From Brassica napus (Eukaryota; Streptophyta; Magnoliopsida; Brassicales; Brassicaceae): a DNA stretch of 64,000 nt. The stretch lies in NCBI RefSeq assembly GCF_020379485.1, contig NC_063439.1, positions 25,854,098 to 25,918,097 of the forward strand, in the 5' to 3' direction. Positions 34,401-49,400 of the stretch are shown here, one piece after another (position 1 is the stretch's first letter; every line of letters starts with the position of its first letter). The notes under the pieces were generated by a model. The model worked only from the letters and a program-made list of their open reading frames with translations. It was not told the DNA's origin and did no database searches. The position numbers and the translations under genes are program-made.

Positions 34401-37400
34401 AAATACAACATATTGATGAAAAATTCTGAAAGAGTACTCAACTATCCACAAATATTCTTGTTATCCTAATTTCTAAATCACAAACCCCAAATCAACAATA
34501 TTTCTCTAATAAATGAAAACTTTCCAAAAATAGCAGTTTTTAAGAAAATTATTTAAAATACAATATATTGATGAAAAATTCTGAAAGAGTACTCAACTAT
34601 CCACAAATATTCTTGTTATCCTAATTTCTAAATCACAAACCCAAATCATCACAATATTTCTCTAATAAATGAAAACTTTCCAAAAATAGCAGTTTTTAAG
34701 AAAATTATTTAAAAATACAACATATTGATGAAAAATTCTGAAAGAGTACTCAACTATCCACAAATATTCTTGTTATCCTAATTTCTAAATCACAAACCCA
34801 AATCAACAATATTTCTCTAATAAATGAAAACTTTCCAAAAATAGCAGTTTTTAAGAAAATTATTTAAAAATACAACATATTGATGAAAAATTCTGAAAGA
34901 GTACTCAACTATCCACAAATATTCTTGTTATCCTAATTTCTAAATCACAAACCCCAAATCAACAATATTTCTCTAATAAATGAAAACTTTCCAAAAATAG
35001 CAGTTTTTAAGAAAATTATTTAAAAATACAACATATTGATGAAAAATTCTGAAAGAGTACTCAACTATCCACAAATATTCTTGTTATCCTAATTTCTAAA
35101 TCACAAACCCCAAATCAACAATATTTCTCTAATAAATGAAAACTTTCCAAAAATAGCAGTTTTTAAGAAAATTATTTAAAAATACAACATATTGATGAAA
35201 AATTCTGAAAGAGTACTCAACTATCCACAAATATTCTTGTTATCCTAATTTCTAAATCACAAACCCAAATCAACAATATTTCTCTAATAAATGAAAACTT
35301 TCAAAAATAGCAGTTTTTAAGAAAATTATTTAAAAATACAACATATTGATGAAAAATTCTGAAAGAGTACTCAACTATCCACAAATATTCTTGTTATCCT
35401 AATTTCTAAATCACAAACCCAAATCTACAGTATTTCTCTAATAAATGAAAACTTTCCAAAAATAGCAGTTTTTAAGAAAATTATTTAAAAATACAACATA
35501 TTGATGAAAAATTCTGAAAGAGTACTCAACTATCCACAAATATTCTTGTTATCCTAATTTCTAAATCACAAACCCTTAATCTACAGTATTTCTCTAATAA
35601 ATGAAAACTTTCCAAAAATAGCAGTTTTTAAGAAAATTATTTAAAAATACAACATATTGATGAAAAATTCTGAAAGAGTACTCAACTATCCACAAATATT
35701 CTTGTTATCCTAATTTATAAATCACAAACCCCAAATCAACAATATTTCTCTAATAATGAAAACTTTCCAAAAATAGCAGTTTTTAAGAAAATTATTTAAA
35801 AATACAACATATTGATGAAAAATTCTGAAAGAGTACTCAACTATCCACAAATATTCTTGTTATCCTAATTTCTAAATCACAAACCCCAAATCAACAATAT
35901 TTCTCTAATAAATGAAAACTTTCCAAAAATAGCAGTTTTTAAGAAAATTATTTAAAAATACAACATATTGATGAAAAATTCTGAAAGAGTACTCAACTAT
36001 CCACAAATATTCTTGTTATCCTAATTTCTAAATCAAAACCCAAATCAACAATTTCTCAAAAATGAAAACTTTCCAAAAATAGCAGTTTTTAAGAAAATTA
36101 TTTAAAAATACAACATATTGATGAAAAATTCTGAAAGAGTACTCAACTATCCACAAATATTCTTGTTATCCTAATTTCTAAATCACAAAACCCAAATCAA
36201 CAATATTTCTCTAATAAATGAAAACTTTCCAAAAATAGCAGTTTTTAAGAAAATTATTTAAAAATACAACATATTGATGAAAAATTCTGAAAGAGTACTC
36301 AACTATCCACAAATATTCTTGTTATCCTAATTTCTAAATCACAAAACCTTAATCTACAGTATTTCTCTAATAAATGAAAACTTTCCAAAAATAGCAGTTT
36401 TTAAGAAAATTATTTAAAAATACAACATATTGATGAAAAATTCTGAAAGAGTACTCAACTATCCACAAATATTCTTGTTATCCTAATTTCTAAATCACAA
36501 ACCAAATCTACAGTATTTCTCTAATAATGAAAACTTTCCAAAAATAGCAGTTTTTAAGAAAATTATTTAAAATACAACATATTGATGAAAAATTCTGAAA
36601 GAGTACTCAACTATCCACAAATATTCTTTTATCCTAATTTCTAAATCACAAACCCCAATCAACAATATTTCTCTAATAATGAAAACTTTCCAAAATAGCA
36701 GTTTTTAAGAAAATTATTTAAAAATACAACATATTGATGAAAAATTCTGAAAGAGTACTCAACTATCCACAAATATTCTTGTTATCCTAATTTCTAAATC
36801 ACAAACCCAAATCACAATATTTCTCAAATAATGAAAACTTTCCAAAAATAGCAGTTTTTAAGAAAATTATTTAAAAATACAACATATTGATGAAAAATTC
36901 TGAAAGAGTACTCAACTATCCACAAATATTCTTGTTATCCTAATTTCTAAATCACAAACCCCAAATCAACAATATTTCTCAAAAATGAAAACTTTCCAAA
37001 AATAGCAGTTTTTAAAAATTATTTAAAAATACAACATATTGATGAAAAATTCTGAAAGAGTACTCAACTATCCACAAATATTATTGTTATCCTAATTTAT
37101 AAATCACAAACCCCAAATCAACAATATTTCTCTAATAAATGAAAACTTTCCAAAAATAGCAGTTTTAAGAAAATTATTTAAAAATACAACATATTGATGA
37201 AAAATTCTGAAAGAGTACTCAACTATCCACAAATATTCTTGTTATCCTAATTTCTAAATCACAAACCCTTAATCTACAGTATTTCTCTAATAAATGAAAA
37301 CTTTCCAGAAATAGCAGTTTTTAAGAAAATTATTTAAAAAATACAACATATTGATGAAAAATTCTGAAAGAGTACTCAACTATCCACAAATATTCTTGTT

Positions 37401-40400
37401 ATCCTAATTTCTAAATCACAAACCCAAATCTACAGTATTTCTCTAATAAATGAAAACTTTCCAAAATAGCAGTTTTAAGAAAATTATTTAAAATACAACA
37501 TATTGATGAAAAATTCTGAAAGAGTACTACTATCCACAAATATTCTTGTTATCCTAATTTCTAAATCACAAACCCCAAATCAACAATTTTCTCAATAATG
37601 AAAACTTTCCAAAATAGCAGTTTTAAGAAAATTATTTAAATAAACATATTGATGAAAATTCTGAAAGAGTACTCAACTATCCAAATATTCTTGTTATCCT
37701 AATTTCTAAATCACAAAACCCAAATCAACAACATTTCTCTAATAAATGAAAACTTTCCAAAAATAGCAGTTTTTAAGAAAATTATTTAAAAAATACAACA
37801 TATTGATGAAAAATTCTGAAAGAGTACTCAACTATCCACAAATATTCTTGTTATCTAATTAAATCAAACACAAAACCCCAAATCAAAAATTTCTAAAAAA
37901 GAAAACTTCCAAATAACAGTTTTAAAGAAAATTTTTTAAAAATCATATTGATGAAATACTGAAAGCATACAACTACCAAATAAATTCTTAATTACTAATC
38001 ACAAAACCCCAACATAATTAAATGAAAACTTTCCAAAAATTTTTTAAAAACTTATTTAAAAATAATACAAAAACTGATGAAAAATTCTGAAAGAGTACTC
38101 AACTTCCAAATATAAAATATATTAATTGAAAAACCCTACACTCATCCACCACAATATTCAATCTAATTTTATACACAAAATCAAAACAACTTTGAATAAA
38201 TAAAACCAGTTTTTAAGAAAAGTATTTTAAAAATACCCACATTGATGAAAATTCTGAAAGATTAAAATTTCAAAATCCAAAATTACTTGTTATTTACTTA
38301 AAATCAAAACCCACAAAAACCAAATCACAATATTTCTCTAATAATGAAAACTTTCCAAAATAGCAGTTTTTAAGAAAATTATTTAAAAATACAACATATT
38401 GATGAAAAATTCTGAAAGAGTACTCAACTATCCACAAATATTCTTGTTATCCTAATTTCTAAATCACAAAACCCAAATCTACAATATTTCTCTAATAATG
38501 AAAACTTTCCAAAAATAGCAGTTTTTAAGAAAATTATTTAAAAATACAACATATTGATGAAAAATTCTGAAAGAGTACTCAACTATCCACAAATATTATT
38601 TGTTATCCTAATTTATAAATCACAAACCCAAATCAACAATATTTCTCAAATAATGAAAACTTTCCAAAAATAGCAGTTTTTAAGAAAATTATTTAAAAAT
38701 ACAACATATTGATGAAAAATTCTGAAAGAGTACTCAACTATCCACAAATATTCTTGTTATCCTAATTTCTAAATCACAAAACCCAATCAACAATATTTCT
38801 CTAATAATGAAAACTTTCCAAAAATAGCAGTTTTTAAGAAAATTATTTAAAAATACAACATATTGATGAAAAATTCTGAAAGAGTACTCAACTATCCACA
38901 AATATTCTTGTTATCCTAATTTCTAAATCACAAACCCCAAATCAACAATATTTCTCTAATAAATGAAAACTTTCCAAAAATAGCAGTTTTTAAGAAAATT
39001 ATTTAAAAATACAACCATAATGATAAAATTCTGAAAAGAGTACTCAACTATCCACAAATATTCTTGTTATCCTAATTTCTAAATCACAAACCCAAATCAA
39101 CATATTTCTCAAATAATGAAAACTTTCCAAAAATAGCAGTTTTTAAGAAAAAAATTATTTAAAATACAACATATTGATGAAAAATCTGAAAGAGTACTCA
39201 ACTATCCACAAATATTATTGTTATCCTAATTTCTAAATCACAAACCCCAAATCAACATATTTCTCTAATAAATGAAAACTTTCCAAAAATAGCAGTTTTT
39301 AAGAAAATTATTTAAAAATACAACATATTGATGAAAAATTCTGAAAGAGTACTCAACTATCCACAAATATTCTTGTTATCCTAATTTCTAAATCACAAAC
39401 CCCAAATCAACAATATTTCTCTAATAAATGAAAACTTTCCAAAAATAGCAGTTTTTAAGAAAATTATTTAAAAATACAACATATTGATGAAAAATCTGAA
39501 AGAGTACTCAACTATCCACAAATATTCTTGTTATCCTAATTTCTAAATCACAAACCCAAATCTACAGTATTTCTCTAATAAATGAAAACTTTCCAAAATA
39601 GCAGTTTTTAAGAAAATTATTTAAAAATACAACATATTGATGAAAAATTCTGAAAGAGTACTCAACTATCCACAAATATTCTTGTTATCCTAATTTCTAA
39701 ATCACAAACCCAAATCTACAGTATTTCTCTAAAAATGAAAACTTTCCAAAATAGCAGTTTTTAAGAAAATATTTAAAATACAACATATTGATGAAAAATT
39801 CTGAAAGAGTACTCAACTATCCACAAATATTCTTGTTATCCTAATTTCTAAATCACAAACCCCAAATCAACAATATTTCTCAATATAATGAAAACTTTCC
39901 AAAAATAGCAGTTTTAAGAAAATTATTTTAAAATACAACATATTGATGAAAAATTCTGAAAGAGTACTCAACTATCCACAAATATTATTGTTATCCTAAT
40001 TTATAATCACAACCCCAAATCAATCAACAATATTTCTCTAATAAATGAAAACTTTCCAAAAATAGCAGTTTTTAAGAAAATTATTTAAAAATACAACATA
40101 TTGATGAAAAATTCTGAAAGAGTACTCAACTATCCACAAATATTCTTGTTATCCTAATTTCTAAATCACAAACCCCAATCAACAATATTTCTCTAATAAA
40201 TGAAAACTTTCCAAAAATAGCAGTTTTTAAGAAAATTATTTAAAAATACAACATATTGATGAAAAATTCTGAAAGAGTACTCAACTATCCACAAATATTC
40301 TTGTTATCCTAATTTCTAAATCACAAACCCTTAATCTACAGTATTTCTCTAATAAATGAAAACTTTCCAAAAATAGCAGTTTTTAAGAAAATTATTTAAA

Positions 40401-43400
40401 AATACAACATATTGATGAAAAATTCTGAAAGAGTACTCAACCAAATATTTGTTATCCTAATTTCTAAATCACAAACCCAAATCAACAATATTTCTCTAAA
40501 AATGAAAACTTTCCAAAATAGCAGTTTTTAAGAAAATTATTTAAAAATACAACATATTGATGAAAAATTCTGAAAGATACTCAACTATCCACAAATATTC
40601 TTGTTATCCTAATTTAAATCACAAAACCCAATCAACAATATTTCTCTAATAAATGAAAACTTTCCAAAAATAGCAGTTTTTAAGAAAATTATTTAAAAAT
40701 ACAACATATTGATGAAAAATTCTGAAAGAGTACTCAACTATCCACAAATATTCTTGTTATCCTAATTCTAAATCACAAACCCAAATCACAGTATTTCTCT
40801 AATAAATGAAAACTTTCCAAAAATAGCAGTTTTTAAGAAAATTATTTAAAAATACAACATATTGATGAAAAATTCTGAAAGAGTACTCAACTATCCACAA
40901 ATATTCTTGTTATCCTAATTTCTAAATCACAAACCCAAATCAACATATTTCTCTAATAAATGAAAACTTTCCAAAAATAGCAGTTTTTAAGAAAATTATT
41001 TAAAAATACAACATATTGATGAAAAATTCTGAAAGAGTACTCAACTATCCACAAATATTCTTGTTATCCTAATTTCTAAATCACAAACCCAAATCTACAG
41101 TATTTCTCTAATAAATGAAAACTTTCCAAAAATAGCAGTTTTTAAGAAAATTATTTAAAAATACAACATATTGATGAAAAATTCTGAAAGAGTACTCAAC
41201 TATCCACAAATATTCTTGTTATCCTAATTTCTAAATCACAAACCCAAATCTACAGTATTTCTCTAATAAATGAAAACTTTCCAAAAATAGCAGTTTTTAA
41301 GAAATTATTTAAAAATACAACATATTGATGAAAAATTCTGAAAGAGTACTCAACTATCCACAAATATTCTTGTTATCCTAATTTCTAAATCACAAAACCC
41401 AAATCAACAATATTTCTCTAATAAATGAAAACTTTCCAAAAATAGCAGTTTTTAAGAAAATTATTTAAAAATACAACATATTGATGAAAAATTCTGAAAG
41501 AGTACTCAACTATCCACAAATATTCTTGTTATCCTAATTTTAAATCACAAACCCCAAATCAACAATATTTCTCTAATAAATGAAAACTTTCCAAAATAGC
41601 AGTTTTAAGAAAATTATTTAAAAATACAACATATTGATGAAAAATTCTGAAAGAGTACTCAACTATCCACAAATATTCTTGTTATCCTAATTTCTAAATC
41701 ACAAACCCAAATCAACAAATTTCTCAAATAATGAAAACTTTCCAAAAATAGCAGTTTTTAAGAAAATTATTTAAAAATACAACATATTGATGAAAAATTC
41801 TGAAAGAGTACTCAACTATCCACAAATATTCTTGTTATCCTAATTTCTAAATCACAAAACCCAAATCAACAATATTTCTCTAATAAATGAAAACTTTCCA
41901 AAATAGCAGTTTTAAGAAAATTATTTAAAAATACAACATATTGATGAAAAATTCTGAAAGAGTACTCAACTATCCACAAATATTCTTGTTATCCTAATTT
42001 CTAAATCACAAACCCAAATCACAGTATTTCTCTAATAAATGAAAACTTTCCAAAATAGCAGTTTTAAGAAAATTATTTAAAAATACAACATATTGATGAA
42101 AAATTCTGAAAGAGTACTCAACTATCCACAAATATTCTTGTTATCCTAATTTCTAAATCACAAACCCAAATCTACAGTATTTCTCTAATAAATGAAAACT
42201 TTCCAAAAATAGCAGTTTTTAAGAAAATTATTAAAAAATAAACATATTGATGAAAAATTCTGAAAGAGTACTCAACTATCCACAAATATTTTGTTATCCT
42301 AATTTCTAAATCACAAACCCCAAATCACAATATTTCTCTAATAATGAAAACTTTCCAAAAATAGCAGTTTTAAGAAAATATTTAAAAATACAACATATTG
42401 ATGAAAAATTCTGAAAGAGTACTCAACTATCCACAAATATTCTTGTTATCCTAATTTCTAAATCACAAACCCCAAATCAACAATATTTCTCTAATAATGA
42501 AAACTTTCCAAAAATAGCAGTTTTTAAGAAAATTATTTAAAAATACAACATATTGATGAAAAATTCTGAAAGAGTACTCAACTATCCACAAATATTCTTG
42601 TTATCCTAATTTATAAATCACAAACCCAAATCAACATATTTCTCAAAAATGAAAACTTTCCAAAAATAGCAGTTTTAAGAAAATTATTTAAAAAACAACA
42701 TATTGATGAAAAATTCTGAAAGAGTACTCAACTATCCACAAATATTCTTGTTATCCTAATTTTAAATCACAAACCCAAATCAACAATATTTCTCTAATAA
42801 ATGAAAACTTTCCAAAAATAGCAGTTTTTAAGAAAATTATTTAAAATACAACATATTGATGAAAAATTCTGAAAGAGTACTCAACTATCCACAAATATTG
42901 TTATCCTAATTTCTAAATCACAAACCCAAATCTACAGTATTCTCTAATAAATGAAAACTTTCCAAAAATAGCAGTTTTTAAGAAAATTATTTAAAAATAC
43001 AACATATTGATGAAAAATTCTGAAAAGAGTACTCAACTATCCACAAATATTCTTGTTATCCTAATTTCTAAATCACAAACCCAAATCTACAGTATTTCTC
43101 TAATAAATGAAAACTTTCCAAAAATAGCAGTTTTTAAGAAATTATTTAAAAATACAACATATTGATGAAAAATTCTGAAAGAGTACTCAACTATCCACAA
43201 ATATTCTTGTTATCCTAATTTCTAAATCACAAACCCCAAATCAACAATATTTCTCAAAAATGAAAACTTTCCAAAAATAGCAGTTTTTAAGAAAATTATT
43301 TAAAATACAATATTGATGAAAAATTCTGAAAGAGTACTCAACTATCCACAAATATTCTTGTTATCCTAATTTCTAAATCACAAACCCAAATCAACAATAT

Positions 43401-46400
43401 TTCTCTAATAAATGAAAACTTTCCAAAAATAGCAGTTTTTAAGAAAATTATTTAAAAATACAACATATTGATGAAAAATTCTGAAAGAGTACTCAACTAT
43501 CCACAAATATTCTTGTTATCCTAATTTCTAAATCACAAAACCCAATCAAAATATTTCTCTAATAAATGAAAACTTTCCAAAAATAGCAGTTTTTAAGAAA
43601 ATTATTTAAAAATACAACATATTGATGAAAATTCTGAAAGAGTACTCAACTATCCACAAATATTCTTGTTATCCTAATTTCTAAATCACAAACCCAAATC
43701 TACATATTCTCTAATAAATGAAAACTTTCCAAAAATAGCAGTTTTTAAGAAAATTATTTAAAAATACAACATATTGATGAAAAATTCTGAAAGAGTACTC
43801 AACTATCCACAAATATTCTTGTTATCCTAATTTCTAAATCACAAACCCAAATCAACAATATTTCTCTAATAAATGAAACTTTCCAAAAATAGCAGTTTTA
43901 AGAAAATTATTTAAAAATACAACATATTGATGAAAAATTCTGAAAGAGTACTCAACTATCCACAAATATTCTTGTTATCCTAATTTATAAATCACAAACC
44001 CCAAATCAACAATATTTCTCAAATAATGAAAACTTTCCAAAAATAGCAGTTTTTAAGAAAATTATTTAAAAATACAACATATTGATGAAAAATTCTGAAA
44101 GAGTACTCAACTATCCACAAATATTCTTGTTATCCTAATTTTAAATCACAAACCCAAATCAACAATATTTCTCTAATAAATGAAAACTTTCCAAAAATAG
44201 CAGTTTTTAAGAAAATTATTTAAAAATACAACATATTGATGAAAAATTCTGAAAGAGTACTCAACTATCCACAAATATTCTTGTTATCCTAATTTCTAAA
44301 TCACAAACCCAAATCAACAATATTTCTCAATAATGAAAACTTTCCAAAAATAGCAGTTTTTAAGAAAATTATTTAAAAATACAACATATTGATGAAAAAT
44401 TCTGAAAGAGTACTCAACTATCCACAAATATTCTTGTTATCCTAATTTCTAAATCACAAACCCCAAATCAACAATATTTCTCTAATAATGAAAACTTTCC
44501 AAAAATAGCAGTTTTTAAGAAAATTATTTAAAAATACAACATATTGATGAAAAATTCTGAAAGAGTACTCAACTATCCACAAATATTCTTGTTATCCTAA
44601 TTTCTAAATCACAAACCCAAATCAACAATATTTCTCTAATAAATGAAAACTTTCCAAAAATAGCAGTTTTTAAGAAAATTATTTAAAAATACAACATATT
44701 GATGAAAAATTCTGAAAGAGTACTCAACTATCCACAAATATTCTTGTTATCCTAATTTCTAAATCACAAACCCAAATCTACAGTATTTCTCTAATAAATG
44801 AAAACTTTCCAAAAATAGCAGTTTTTAAGAAAATTATTTAAAAATACAACATATTGATGAAAAATTCTGAAAGAGTACTCAACTATCCACAAATATTCTT
44901 GTTATCCTAATTTCTAAATCACAAACCCAAATCTACAGTATTTCTCTAATAAATGAAAACTTTCCAAAAATAGCAGTTTTTAAGAAAATTATTTAAAAAT
45001 ACAACATATTGATGAAAAATTCTGAAAGAGTACTCAACTATCCACAAATATTCTTGTTATCCTAATTTCTAAATCACAAACCCCAAATCAACAATATTTC
45101 TCTAATAATGAAAACTTTCCAAAAATAGCAGTTTTTAAGAAAATTATTTAAAAATACAACATATTGATGAAAAATTCTGAAAGAGTACTCAACTATCCAC
45201 AAATATTCTTGTTATCCTAATTTCTAAATCACAAACCCAAATCAACAATATTTCTCTAATAAATGAAAACTTTCCAAAAATAGCAGTTTTTAAGAAAATT
45301 ATTTAAAAATACAACATATTGATGAAAAATTCTGAAAGAGTACTCAACTATCCACAAATATTCTTGTTATCCTAATTTCTAAATCACAAACCCAAATCAA
45401 CAATATTTCTCTAATAAATGAAAACTTTCCAAAAATAGCAGTTTTTAAGAAAATTATTTAAAAATACAACATATTGATGAAAAATTCTGAAAGAGTACTC
45501 AACTATCCACAAATATTCTTGTTATCCTAATTTCTAAATCACAAACCCAAATCTACAGTATTTCTCTAATAAATGAAAACTTTCCAAAAATAGCAGTTTT
45601 AAGAAAATTATTTAAAAATACAACATATTGATGAAAAATTCTGAAAGAGTACTCAACTATCCACAAATATTCTTGTTATCCTAATTTCTAAATCACAAAC
45701 CCAAATCTACAGTATTTCTCTAATAAATGAAAACTTTCCAAAAATAGCAGTTTTTAAGAAAATTATTTAAAAATACAACATATTGATGAAAAATTCTGAA
45801 AGAGTACTCAACTATCCACAAATATTATGTTATCCTAATTTCTAAATCACAAACCCCAAATCAACAATATTTCTAATAATGAAAACTTTCCAAAAATAGC
45901 AGTTTTTAAGAAAATTATTTAAAATACAATATATTGATGAAAAATTCTGAAAGAGTACTCAACTATCCACAAATATTCTTGTTATCCTAATTTCTAAATC
46001 ACAAAACCCAAATCAACAACATTTCTCTAATAAATGAAAACTTTCCAAAAATAGCAGTTTTAAGAAAATTATTTAAAAATACAACATATTGATGAAAAAT
46101 TCTGAAAGAGTACTCAACTATCCACAAATATTCTTGTTATCCTAATTTCTAAATCACAAACCCAAATCAACAATATTTCTCTAATAAATGAAAACTTTCC
46201 AAAAATAGCAGTTTTAAGAAAATTATTTAAAAATACAACATATTGATGAAAAATTCTGAAAGAGTACTCAACTATCCACAAATATTCTTGTTATCCTAAT
46301 TTCTAAATCACAAACCCAAATCACATATTTCTCTAATAAATGAAAACTTTCCAAAAATAGCAGTTTTTAAGAAAATTATTTAAAAATACAACATATTGAT

Positions 46401-49400
46401 GAAAAATTCTGAAAGAGTACTCAACTATCCACAAATATTATTGTTATCCTAATTTATAAATCACAAACCCCAAATCAACAATATTTCTCAAATAATGAAA
46501 ACTTTCCAAAAATAGCAGTTTTTAAGAAAATTATTTAAAAATACAACATATTGATGAAAAATTCTGAAAGAGTACTCAACTATCCACAAATATTCTTGTT
46601 ATCCTAATTTCTAAATCACAAACCCAAATCAACAATATTTCTCTAATAATGAAAACTTTCCAAAAATAGCAGTTTTAAGAAAATTATTTAAAAATACAAC
46701 ATATTGATGAAAAATTCTGAAAGAGTACTCAACTATCCACAAATATTCTTGTTATCCTAATTTCTAAATCACAAACCCCAAATCAACAATATTTCTAATA
46801 AATGAAAACTTTCCAAAAATAGCAGTTTTTAAGAAAATTATTTAAAATACAATATATTGATGAAAAATTCTGAAAGAGTACTCAACTATCCACAAATATT
46901 CTTGTTATCCTAATTTCTAAATCACAAAATCCAAATCAACATATTTCTCTAATAATGAAAACTTTCCAAAAATAGCAGTTTTTAAGAAAATTATTTAAAA
47001 ATACAACATATTGATGAAAAATTCTGAAAGAGTACTCAACTACCCACAAATATTCTTGTTATCCTAATTTCTAAATCACAAACCCCAAATCAACAATATT
47101 TCTCTAATAAATGAAAACTTTCCAAAAATAGCAGTTTTTAAGAAAATTATTTAAAAATACAACATATTGATGAAAAATTCTGAAAGAGTACTCAACTATC
47201 CACAAATATTCTTGTTATCCTAATTTCTAAATCACAAACCCAAATCAACAATATTTCTCAAATAATGAAAACTTTCCAAAAATAGCAGTTTTTAAGAAAA
47301 TTATTTAAAAATACAACATATTGATGAAAAATTCTGAAAGAGTACTCAACTATCCACAAATATTCTTGTTATCCTAATTTCTAAATCACAAAACCCAAAT
47401 CAACAATTTCTCTAATAAATGAAAACTTTCCAAAAATAGCAGTTTTTAAGAAAATTATTTAAAAATACAACATATTGATGAAAAATTCTGAAAGAGTACT
47501 CAACTATCCACAAATATTCTTGTTATCCTAATTTCTAAATCACAAACCCTTAATCTACAGTATTTCTCTAATAAATGAAAACTTTCTAAAAATAGCAGTT
47601 TTTAAGAAAATTATTTAAAAATACAACATATTGATGAAAAATTCTGAAAGAGTACTCAACTATCCACAAATATTCTTGTTATCCTAATTTCTAAATCACA
47701 AACCCTTAATCTACAATATTTCTCTAATAAATGAAAACTTTCTAAAAATAGTAGTTTTAAAAAATTATTTAAAAATACAACATATTGATGAAAAATTCTG
47801 AAAGAGTACTCAACTATCCACAAATATTATTGTTATCCTAATTTATAAATCACAAACCCCAAATCAACAATATTTCTCTAATAATGAAAACTTTCCAAAA
47901 ATAGCAGTTTTTAAGAAAATTATTTAAAAATACAACATATTGATGAAAAATTCTGAAAGAGTACTCAACTATCCACAAATATTCTTGTTATCCTAATTTC
48001 TAAATCACAAACCCCAAATCAACAATATTTCTCTAATAATGAAAACTTTCCAAAAATAGCAGTTTTTAAGAAAATTATTTAAAAATACAACATATTGATG
48101 AAAAATTCTGAAAGAGTACTCAACTATCCACAAATATTCTTGTTATCCTAATTTCTAAATCACAAACCCCAAATCAACAATATTTCTCTAATAATGAAAA
48201 CTTTCCAAAAATAGCAGTTTTTAAGAAAATTATTTAAAAATACAACATATTGATGAAAAATTCTGAAAGAGTACTCAACTATCCACAAATATTCTTGTTA
48301 TCCTAATTTCTAAATCACAAACCCCAAATCAACAATATTTCTCTAATAAATGAAAACTTTCCAAAAATAGCAGTTTTTAAGAAAATTATTTAAAAATACA
48401 ACATATTGATGAAAAATTCTGAAAGAGTACTCAACTATCCACAAATATTCTTGTTATCCTAATTTCTAAATCACAAACCCCAAATCAACAATATTTCTCT
48501 AATAAATGAAAACTTTCCAAAAATAGCAGTTTTTAAGAAAATTATTTAAAAATACAACATATTGATGAAAAATTCTGAAAGAGTACTCAACTATCCACAA
48601 ATATTCTTGTTATCCTAATTTCTAAATCACAAACCCAAATCTACAGTATTTCTCTAATAAATGAAAACTTTCCAAAAATAGCAGTTTTTAAGAAAATTAT
48701 TTAAAAATACAACATATTGATGAAAAATTCTGAAAGAGTACTCAACTATCCACAAATATTCTTGTTATCCTAATTTTAAATCACAAACCCCAAATCAACA
48801 ATATTTCTCTAATAATGAAAACTTTCCAAAAATAGCAGTTTTTAAGAAAATTATTTAAAAATACAACATATTGATGAAAAATTCTGAAAGAGTACTCAAC
48901 TATCCACAAATATTCTTGTTATCCTAATTTCTAAATCACAAACCCCAAATCAACAATATTTCTCTAATAAATGAAAACTTTCCAAAAATAGCAGTTTTTA
49001 AGAAAATTATTTAAAAATACAACATATTGATGAAAAATTCTGAAAGAGTACTCAACTATCCACAAATATTCTTGTTATCCTAATTTCTAAATCACAAACC
49101 CCAAATCAACAATATTTCTCTAATAATGAAAACTTTCCAAAAATAGCAGTTTTTAAGAAAATTATTTAAAAATACAACATATTGATGAAAAATTCTGAAA
49201 GAGTACTCAACTATCCACAAATATTCTTGTTATCCTAATTTCTAAATCACAAAACCCAAATCAACAATATTTCTCTAATAAATGAAAACTTTCCAAAAAT
49301 AGCAGTTTTTAAGAAAATTATTTAAAAATACAACATATTGATGAAAAATTCTGAAAGAGTACTCAACTATCCACAAATATTCTTGTTATCCTAATTTCTA

